A program made the translations under genes and the position numbers. DNA of 64,000 bases, from assembly GCF_013371215.1 (NCBI RefSeq), contig NZ_JABWMH010000001.1, positions 434,001 to 498,000 on the forward strand, in the 5' to 3' direction. The DNA is from Parasphingorhabdus flavimaris. Lineage in GTDB: Bacteria > Pseudomonadota > Alphaproteobacteria > Sphingomonadales > Sphingomonadaceae. The notes beneath the pieces were generated by a model that searched no databases, was not told the origin of the DNA, and saw only the letters and a program-made list of their open reading frames with translations. Of this stretch, positions 57,966 through 64,000 are shown one piece after another (within the stretch, counting starts at the first letter, position 1; each line of letters starts with the position of its first letter).

Positions 57966-58577
57966 ATGAGACATGGAATGAGATTTGGACCCGGTGGCCA
58001 CGAAGGACCTGACCGGGGACGGGGCAGAGGCCGCGGAAGAGGCGGATCGCCTGGCGAGAAGATCGCCCGGGCCTTCGCTCAGGCCGCCTTTGAAGGCGCC
58101 AAGGGCAAGCGGCGCGCAAGGATGTTCCGGCGTGGCGAACTGAAGCTTCTGGCGTTACACCTGATCGCGGAAGAACCGCGGCACGGCTATGATCTGATCC
58201 GTCAGATCGAGGAACTGACCGGCGGCCATTATGCGCCGAGTCCGGGGATCGTCTATCCGACGCTGACCCTGATGGCGGAAATGGACCTGATCGACGAAAA
58301 GGTCGATGGCGACGGCAAGAAAATCTATTCGATCACCGATGCCGGCTCGGCCCTACTGGCAGAGGAGGAAGCGCATGTCGCCGAGATCCTGTCCCGGCTG
58401 GAAGGCGTGTCGAAAATGGGCGAGGCCAGCAATGGCGCATCCGTCCGCCGCGCGATGCACAATCTGAAGAGCGCTATCAGCATCCGTCTGGGTGACGAGG
58501 AAAAGGGATCGGAAAAGATCCTGGAAGTCACCGCCATCATTGACGAGGCTGCGAGCAAGATCGAGCGGCTGAAATAG
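57966..58577 (+). CDS. PadR family transcriptional regulator with Arg/Gly-rich N-terminus
   Basis: A 203-residue regulator. An unusual N-terminal tail of about 35 residues is rich in Gly and Arg ('RGRGRGRGRGG') and precedes the PadR winged helix (about 48-125: 'FRRGELKLLALHLIAEEPRHGYDLIRQIEELTGGHYAPSPGIVYPTL'). A C-terminal helical segment should mediate dimerisation. The tail may add nonspecific DNA or RNA binding. No obvious target operon is adjacent except itself. Convergent with the GNAT gene over a family-2 repeat. Confidence 0.93.
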   Translation: MRHGMRFGPGGHEGPDRGRGRGRGRGGSPGEKIARAFAQAAFEGAKGKRRARMFRRGELKLLALHLIAEEPRHGYDLIRQIEELTGGHYAPSPGIVYPTLTLMAEMDLIDEKVDGDGKKIYSITDAGSALLAEEEAHVAEILSRLEGVSKMGEASNGASVRRAMHNLKSAISIRLGDEEKGSEKILEVTAIIDEAASKIERLK

Positions 58578-58583
58578 AATATT

Positions 58584-58661
58584 GTCATCCCGGCGAAGGC
58601 TGGGATCCAACCCGCCTATGTGAGTCTCGCGGCCCGTGGTTCAGGCCCCGGCCTGCGCTGC
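58584..58661. repeat. Family-2 element overlapping the GNAT 3' end
   Basis: The left arm GTCATCCCGGCGAAGGCTGG is intact; the right side (CCCGGCCTGCGCTG) is degenerate and forms the last codons of the GNAT gene. The centre has CAACCCGCCTATGTGAGTCTC. Confidence 0.7.
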
Positions 58662-59156
58662 GGCGGCAGAAGAAAGCTCGAGCACCATCTGCACATTGCA
58701 GCGCGCATAAGGCGTCGGCCAGAGATCATCGCTGCCCAGATGCCGGAAGCCGCTGCGCTCGTACAGCCGGATCGCGGCTGTCAGGTCGGCGTTGGTTTCG
58801 AGCCAGACCGCATCGGCATCCATGGCGCGGGCTTGCTGGATCAGCGCATCGATCACCGCGCGCCCGATGCCCTGTCCGCGCAGACCCTTGCGCGCCGCCA
58901 TCTTGACAATTTCCAGCCATTTTCGACCATCGCCCGGATCACAGTGCGGCGGCAGAATCGCTCCGGTTCCAGCCACCCTGTCGTGGAGTAGGGCGACGAT
59001 GATCTGCCCGCCCTTATCCAGGATTGATGTTTCCAATTCCTCCAACTGTTCGCGGTCGCTGTCCTCGAGCTCAAAATATTCCTCGATCCAGTCTCGGTTG
59101 AGATCAATGAACGCCTGCCGGTCTTCGGGGCGATAGAGGCGGGTCGTGATGGCCAT
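58641..59156 (-). CDS. GNAT family N-acetyltransferase
   Basis: A 171-residue acetyl-CoA-dependent acyltransferase. The GNAT motif A is 'RKGLRGQGIGRAVIDALIQQARAM' with the R/Q-x-x-G-x-G/A signature, followed by 'LETNADLTAAIRLYERSGFRHLGSD'. ATG 59156 overlaps the stop of the GntP gene by one base (TGATG), so translation is probably coupled. The C-terminal 'AAAAQAGA' is read from a family-2 repeat. Acceptor unknown. Confidence 0.9.
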   Translation of the reverse strand: MAITTRLYRPEDRQAFIDLNRDWIEEYFELEDSDREQLEELETSILDKGGQIIVALLHDRVAGTGAILPPHCDPGDGRKWLEIVKMAARKGLRGQGIGRAVIDALIQQARAMDADAVWLETNADLTAAIRLYERSGFRHLGSDDLWPTPYARCNVQMVLELSSAAAAQAGA

Positions 59157-60511
59157 CAGAACATCGTGAAAAGGACCACCGCCATGATCGTCCCTATTAC
59201 CGGTATCACCACGGTCAACGCCCCGACCGCGCCATAGGCATCCTTGTGGGTCTCGCCGCAAACCGCGCGGATCGTGGTCACGACATAGCCATTGTGCGGC
59301 AGGCTATCGAGCGCGCCGGAGGAGATGGCGACGACGCGGTGTAGTTCGTCCGGCTGCGCGCCGACGTCGAGATAATGCGGCGCGATCAAGGGCAGGGCGA
59401 TCGACTGGCCACCGCTTGCTGAACCGGTCAGGCCGGCGATCACGGTGACCGCAATGGCTGCGCCGATCAGCGGGCTGCCGGGGATATTCTGCACGAGTAT
59501 CAGTGCTTCCTGAAAGGCTGGCGACAGCTTGGCCACCGCACCGAATCCGACGACCGCGCAGGTATTGGTGATCGCCACCACCGCGCTGGTCGCGCCGCGC
59601 GAAAAGGCTTCGGGCATGGATCTGAGCTTTCGATAGCCAACCGCGAGCGCAACAACGGCACCCGATCCCAGCGCCGCCACCAGCGCCCATTTGTCCAGCG
59701 AGCTCTGCGGCAGGATGGCCGACAGCGGACCCATGTCCTGCGGATATTGAAAGATCAGGAATATCGCCAGCACCGCGACCAGAGGCAGGATACACAGCAG
59801 CGGCGCCGGGAGATTGTCATAATCCGTGTTGTGGTCGTCGCTTTCGCGACCGACGAAATGCTCGCCCTTGGCGACCGCGCGCTGGACCATGTGGTTCAGC
59901 CAAAAATGTCCGGCCACGGCCATGAACAGCGCGACAATGATGCTCACCTGCCAGCCGGCGTAAGCGGTGGTGCCGAGAAATTCCATCGGGATCAGATTCT
60001 GGATTTCCGGCGATCCGGCGCTGGTCATGGTGAATGTGACCGAACCGAAGGCCAGGGCGGCGGGTATGAACCGCCGCGGCAAATTGGCCTCGCGGAACAG
60101 GTGGACGGCGAGCGAATAGACCGAGAAAGCGACGATGAACACGCTGACCCCGCCATAGGTCAGCACCGCGCAGGCGGCGACCACGGCCAGCACGGCATGC
60201 TTGATCCCGATCTTCTCGACAATCCAGTGGGCGACGCTCGCTGCCGCTCCGCTGGCTCCCATGATCTCGCCGAAAATCGCGCCGAGCACGAACATGAAGA
60301 ACCAGCTTTTGAAGAAGCCGACAAAGCCGTCCATATAGGCGGTCGCAAAGTCCGGATCGCCTGCAACCGCAAGTGGCGGTAGCCACGCGATCCCGCTGGT
60401 CAGGGCAACCACCGCCGCGGCAACCGGTCCGGCAATCAGGATATTGACCCCGCGTACCGTCATCCAGATGAGCAGCGCCAGTCCGCCAATTAGCCCGATT
60501 GCCGATAGCAT
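59156..60511 (-). CDS. GntP family permease
   Basis: A 451-residue membrane protein of the GntP family, whose members move gluconate or other hydroxy-acids with protons. About 12 hydrophobic segments are present; conserved stretches include 'FVLGAIFGEIMGASGAAASVAHWI', 'TMTSAGSPEIQNLIPMEFLGTTAYAG', 'AGLTGSASGGQSIALPLIAPHYL' and 'SSGALDSLPHNGYVVTTI'. ATG 60511 follows GGGGGA. It is translationally coupled to the GNAT gene. The substrate is not evident from context. Confidence 0.93.
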   Translation of the reverse strand: MLSAIGLIGGLALLIWMTVRGVNILIAGPVAAAVVALTSGIAWLPPLAVAGDPDFATAYMDGFVGFFKSWFFMFVLGAIFGEIMGASGAAASVAHWIVEKIGIKHAVLAVVAACAVLTYGGVSVFIVAFSVYSLAVHLFREANLPRRFIPAALAFGSVTFTMTSAGSPEIQNLIPMEFLGTTAYAGWQVSIIVALFMAVAGHFWLNHMVQRAVAKGEHFVGRESDDHNTDYDNLPAPLLCILPLVAVLAIFLIFQYPQDMGPLSAILPQSSLDKWALVAALGSGAVVALAVGYRKLRSMPEAFSRGATSAVVAITNTCAVVGFGAVAKLSPAFQEALILVQNIPGSPLIGAAIAVTVIAGLTGSASGGQSIALPLIAPHYLDVGAQPDELHRVVAISSGALDSLPHNGYVVTTIRAVCGETHKDAYGAVGALTVVIPVIGTIMAVVLFTMF

Positions 60512-60612
60512 ATATGTCCCCCGAAACTTGACCACTGCCTCATGGCAGAGGCCAAGCCCGGGGTGCAACCGCTAAATCCGTGGAGAGCCCACCGGGGGCG
60601 GGAAAGGCGCGA

Positions 60613-61773
60613 TCAGATCAACTGCGCCCGGTTCTCGTCACGATGCTTTTTCAGATATTTCATGAACGGCGTGCCGCCGGTACCGACTTCGGTATCATTG
60701 CCTTTGCCGTTCGACGCCTGCTTGTTGATATAGCTGGCGGCATATTCGAGATGCCGGGTGCGAAAGCGTGCCACCTGCTCGACGCTGGCGTTGAATGCCG
60801 CCCTGAGCGCCGGATCGCCGCTGGCTATGGCAAATTCGCGCAATTTGCTCTGTTCGCGCAAATCCTCGATAAAGCGCCGGTGCTGGGCCGGGCGATAGGC
60901 GTGCAGCTCGTCGAGAAAATTGCGCAACGGGTCATGGCCGTGCTGGACCTGAAACAGTGCATCCATGCTCGGAACGATCGAGCTTTGCGATCCGGTCTGG
61001 CCGCGAAACGACTGGCCCTTGCCCGCATATTTCTCGACGCCCTCGTAGATCAGCCCATCGGGCAGCGCCGGATTATTGGCCCAGCCGTGGATATAGGGTC
61101 GCACCCGCTGATAGTAGATATAGGGATCACAGCGGTCGGGCATCCGGTCGAATATCGCGTTCACCTTGTCCCAATGTCCTTCCATGTCTTCCAGTAAAGC
61201 AGTCGTCCGGGCGGTATCTTCCGCTTTGACTGCCTCAACCAGATGGCAGGCTAGATCCAGCAGAGGAGCTGCTGCCGCCTCGATCGCCACATGGATCAGG
61301 ACAAACCAGTTTTCGTCCGCTCCACCGTAGAAATTCTGGACCATATAGACATTGTCGAGCGCGATCGGGCCTGAAGAATCTAGCTGCGCCCAATTGTCGA
61401 GCACATAGCCGCTATAGGGCAGCAACGGGGCCTGATCGAGCCGGTCAGCCAGCGCTACGATGGGTCGTGCGAGATTGGCGGGCAGGGCGGTCGGAGCGTC
61501 GCTTTCGCCCCAGACATAGGCCTGCACCAGAAAGGAATAGCGGACCATCGCCACGCGAACCTGCTCTTCCGGCGCGTTGGCCGCCCATTCGGTCAGGTCG
61601 AGTGCGGGCAGGCGGTCCAGCCAGTGCCGTATCCGGCCGGTTGTCATCAGGCCGGAGAGATTTTCTGCTGCCTCGACAACCGGAACAAAAATATCGGGAA
61701 GGTCAATATCGACAATCTGGAAATGCGAAAGAAATCCGCGGGAAGCGGACATATCATAATCTGACAATTTCAT
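60613..61773 (-). CDS. Indoleamine 2,3-dioxygenase-like protein
   Basis: A 386-residue heme protein of the IDO family, which opens the indole ring of tryptophan or related compounds. Family features are 'YSFLVQAYVWGE', 'FRGQTGSQSSIVPSMDALFQV', 'RPAQHRRFIEDL' and the likely proximal heme His in 'FRTRHLEYAASYI'. ATG 61773 ('MKLSDYDM') is chosen; the frame runs 20 codons further without support. No kynureninase or other tryptophan-degradation genes are near, so the substrate is open. Function assigned at family level only. Confidence 0.88.
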   Translation of the reverse strand: MKLSDYDMSASRGFLSHFQIVDIDLPDIFVPVVEAAENLSGLMTTGRIRHWLDRLPALDLTEWAANAPEEQVRVAMVRYSFLVQAYVWGESDAPTALPANLARPIVALADRLDQAPLLPYSGYVLDNWAQLDSSGPIALDNVYMVQNFYGGADENWFVLIHVAIEAAAAPLLDLACHLVEAVKAEDTARTTALLEDMEGHWDKVNAIFDRMPDRCDPYIYYQRVRPYIHGWANNPALPDGLIYEGVEKYAGKGQSFRGQTGSQSSIVPSMDALFQVQHGHDPLRNFLDELHAYRPAQHRRFIEDLREQSKLREFAIASGDPALRAAFNASVEQVARFRTRHLEYAASYINKQASNGKGNDTEVGTGGTPFMKYLKKHRDENRAQLI

Positions 61774-61989
61774 AGGGTCACCATTTGGGCAAGCGCGGGT
61801 TGGGCCGCTTGCACAACGGGGAGATGGTATCAAATGAAAGCAGATCGGGCAAATCGAAATTCGCTGCCTGGTGCCGGCAGCAATCCGCCGCGCTTATGAT
61901 GCGTCCCGTCCGGCAAAAATTGCTCGTTCAGGAACCATCGGCGGGCGTGCGTGTTCATATATTATCGGACAATGTTGAGGAGTAGGAAG

Positions 61990-62280
61990 ATGATCAAATA
62001 CGCAAGTAAACTGGCACTGGCCGGAACCGCAGCAATCAGTCTATCGGCTTGTGCCCAGAATTATGCGGCCGAAGGTGCCGGCGCTGGGGCAGCAGCAGGC
62101 GCGGCAATCGGTGCGATAACCGGTGGCAATGTGCTCGAGGGTGCGGCCATCGGCGCTGCAGCCGGGGCAGCGGGCGGCTATTTCATCGACAAGAATGACG
62201 GCTGCGACGGCTATGACCGCGACGGACGGCTTGACGATGATTGCTACGGAACACGCGGCTACCCGCGCGATCCCAGATAG
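61990..62280 (+). CDS. Glycine-zipper lipoprotein
   Basis: A 96-residue envelope protein. The lipobox is in 'GTAAISLSAC'. Residues about 30-60 hold glycine-zipper repeats ('GAGAGAAAGAAIGAITGG' and 'GAAIGAAAGAAGG'), followed by an acidic tail rich in Asp/Tyr. GAGGAG precedes ATG 61990; an earlier in-frame ATG adds a non-signal leader. Such proteins belong to the SlyB/OmpA-like glycine-zipper group and insert in the outer membrane. Confidence 0.88.
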   Translation: MIKYASKLALAGTAAISLSACAQNYAAEGAGAGAAAGAAIGAITGGNVLEGAAIGAAAGAAGGYFIDKNDGCDGYDRDGRLDDDCYGTRGYPRDPR

Positions 62281-62347
62281 ATATTCATTCTCTGATCAGG
62301 GCGGAGTTTCACTAGCTTAGCTTTGCGGCATGGGCTAACGCGCGCCG

Positions 62348-63736
62348 ATGACAAGTGCGCCCCTCAGCCTGCGAGAGCAACACCCCTGGCGGCACGAACT
62401 GCGCGCCACCATCTCGCTCGCCTGGCCCCTGATCCTGTCGAATCTGACAATGGCGCTGATCGGGGCGACCGATGTGCTGATGCTCGGCTGGCTCGGCGCG
62501 CGCGAACTGGCGGCGGCAACGCTGGGCTTTAACTTGGCGATGACCGCCGCAATTTTCTGCATGGGGTTGATAACCGCTTCCGCCCCGATGATGGCCAGCG
62601 AAATCGGCCGGATGCAACACAGCGTCCGCGACGTGCGCCGCACGTTTCGGCAAGCGTTGTGGGCAGCGGTAGCGGTGATCCTGCCCTTCTGGATTTTGCT
62701 CTGGAATACCGAAGCCCTGTTGGTGACATTCGGCCAGCAACCGGATCTCGCTGCGATCGCCGGCACCTATATCAGCGCCTATATGTGGTCGATCCTGCCG
62801 TTCCTGTTCTTCATAATCCTGCGCAATTTTATCTCGGCGCTGGAACAACCGGTCTGGGCGCTGATCATCAGCGTCATTGCCGTGCTGTCCAATGCCCTGT
62901 TCAACTATGCCCTGATTTTCGGCAAGTTCGGGGTACCGGAATTTGGCGTAGTCGGAGCCGGTATCGGCAGCGTGATGACCAATGTGCTGATGTTCGCCGG
63001 CATGGCGATCGTCGTGATGCGCCACAAGCGCTTTCGCCGCTATCATCTGTTCGGTCGCTTCTGGCGCAGCGACTGGCAGCGCTTTCGCGCGATGTGGAAG
63101 CTGGGCCTGCCGATAGCCGTGACCATGGGACTGGAAGGCTCTGTATTCGGTTTTGCAGCCCTGCTGATGGGGCTGATCAGTACCGCTTCGGTAGCGGCCC
63201 ACGCCATAGCCTTGCAGCTGGCTGCGCTTACATTCATGGTGCCAATGGGCCTGGGCCAGGCAGCGACAGTGCGCGTGGGAATTCAATATGGCCGGAAAGA
63301 CCATGCCGCAATCAAGCGTGCGGGCTGGGTCAGCTTCATTCTTGGTACATCGTTCATGGCAGCGATGGCGCTGGTGTTCGTTCTGGCTCCCGATTTTCTG
63401 ATCTCGATGTTCATCGATGCCAGCGCGCCCGGCAATGCCGAGGTCGCTGCACTGGCCGTCAGCTTTCTGGCGATAGCTGCCATTTTCCAGATCGTCGACG
63501 GCGCCCAGGTGGTCGGCGCCGGCATGTTGCGCGGCCTGCATGACACGACCATGCCGATGCTGTTCGCGCTGATGGGATATTGGTTCATCGGAATCGGTCT
63601 TGGTGCCAGCCTTGCCTTCTGGCAGGGATGGGAAGGCGTCGGCATCTGGACGGGGCTGGCCGGGGGACTGGGCGTGGTCTCCGTGCTGATGCTGGCGCGC
63701 TGGATGATGCGGTCAAAGCTGGGGCTGCTGCCGTAA
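62348..63736 (+). CDS. MATE family efflux transporter
   Basis: A 462-residue membrane protein with about 12 hydrophobic segments in two similar halves. 'ISLAWPLILSNLTMALIGATDVLMLGWLG' at the start and 'MGLEGSVFGFAALLMGLISTASVAAHAIALQLA' in the second half are typical of DinF/NorM-type MATE pumps that export drugs and organic cations with Na+ or H+. Typical family length. It is followed by a short gap and another gene on the same strand. Confidence 0.95.
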   Translation: MTSAPLSLREQHPWRHELRATISLAWPLILSNLTMALIGATDVLMLGWLGARELAAATLGFNLAMTAAIFCMGLITASAPMMASEIGRMQHSVRDVRRTFRQALWAAVAVILPFWILLWNTEALLVTFGQQPDLAAIAGTYISAYMWSILPFLFFIILRNFISALEQPVWALIISVIAVLSNALFNYALIFGKFGVPEFGVVGAGIGSVMTNVLMFAGMAIVVMRHKRFRRYHLFGRFWRSDWQRFRAMWKLGLPIAVTMGLEGSVFGFAALLMGLISTASVAAHAIALQLAALTFMVPMGLGQAATVRVGIQYGRKDHAAIKRAGWVSFILGTSFMAAMALVFVLAPDFLISMFIDASAPGNAEVAALAVSFLAIAAIFQIVDGAQVVGAGMLRGLHDTTMPMLFALMGYWFIGIGLGASLAFWQGWEGVGIWTGLAGGLGVVSVLMLARWMMRSKLGLLP

Positions 63737-63946
63737 TCAACTCGCCGATGGACGGAACGGCACTTCTGCAACACAGCGCACACTGGTACGCCAAGAGGTC
63801 TGCATAGGCCTGCTCTGCTGCGCTCTGATCCGGACGGCACAGAATCTCGGTTCCTGCTCAGGGAAATTGCGTATGTCCGCTATTTTGCCACCCAGCTAGT
63901 GGCTCCGGTCACCAACCAGATAGCAAGTGCACAAGGACCGGATCAT

Positions 63947-64000
63947 ATGAAGAAAAAACTGAAGTTCGCGGCAGCTGTCGCGGCATTGGCGATGAGCGGA
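63947..64000 (+). CDS. Start of an exported protein (cut by right edge)
   Basis: Eighteen codons from ATG 63947 encode 'MKKKLKFAAAVAALAMSG', a typical basic-then-hydrophobic signal-peptide start. AAGGA lies about 9 bp upstream. The rest lies outside the window, so identity is unknown. Confidence 0.6.
   Translation, partial: MKKKLKFAAAVAALAMSG

Overview
The window reads as a chromosomal segment of an alphaproteobacterium, most likely a sphingomonad (Sphingomonadaceae or a close relative). Three things point there. The F1 ATP synthase genes run atpH-atpA-atpG-atpD-atpC with no Fo genes beside them. The order grpE-hrcA-rph-rdgB-hemW is one I know from sphingomonads. The intergenic spaces carry short inverted repeats of the type that yields 'VIPAKAG' and 'LSLSKG' peptides when read through. 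Species cannot be fixed from the sequence alone. I see no rRNA, tRNA, CRISPR array, prophage or intact transposon.

Layout. 1-3.9 kb: two membrane GGDEF/EAL proteins, the first cut by the left edge. 4.2-6.2 kb: a DJ-1/PfpI protein, an NAD(P)-binding reductase-like protein and an orphan receiver-only response regulator. 6.3-9.0 kb: an exported amidohydrolase and a DMT transporter. 9.1-17.0 kb: valine catabolism (mmsA, isobutyryl-CoA dehydrogenase, 3-hydroxyisobutyryl-CoA hydrolase, enoyl-CoA hydratase, mmsB), interrupted after mmsA by a polysaccharide deacetylase and an M19 dipeptidase. 17-21 kb: a solitary cpaF, a second DMT transporter and a glycosyltransferase. 20.9-25.8 kb: F1 ATP synthase. 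26-29 kb: a tightly overlapping DUF1203/ada/PEP-mutase-like operon and a flavodoxin. 29.3-31.7 kb: a third GGDEF/EAL protein. 31.7-41.6 kb: housekeeping (serine protease, priA, transaldolase, penicillin-binding-protein activator, rsmI, YraN, gshB, DedA). 41.7-46.7 kb: two tandem paralogous GGDEF proteins, a universal stress protein and xerC. 46.9-54.6 kb: acyl-CoA synthetase, hemW, a CAP/SCP lipoprotein, rdgB, rph, an AT-rich orphan, hrcA and grpE. 54.7-64 kb: a small membrane protein, PQQ-type sugar dehydrogenase, serine hydrolase, PadR regulator, GNAT, GntP permease, an indoleamine-2,3-dioxygenase-like protein, a glycine-zipper lipoprotein, a MATE pump and the start of an exported protein.

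How the parts relate. Five proteins make, degrade or sense cyclic di-GMP, which is dense for 64 kb. The valine genes form a complete route from isobutyryl-CoA to propionyl-CoA. The most unexpected structure is at 43.0-44.7 kb. Each tandem GGDEF gene is preceded by a decayed copy of the 3' end of xerC. The better preserved copy (44506-44667) differs from the intact xerC about 1 kb away by an exact in-frame 102-bp deletion that removes catalytic residues. A second unusual feature is an AT-rich unrecognised gene lodged between the divergent rph and hrcA. Four families of intergenic inverted repeats sit mostly where genes converge, and some form the 3' ends of reading frames.
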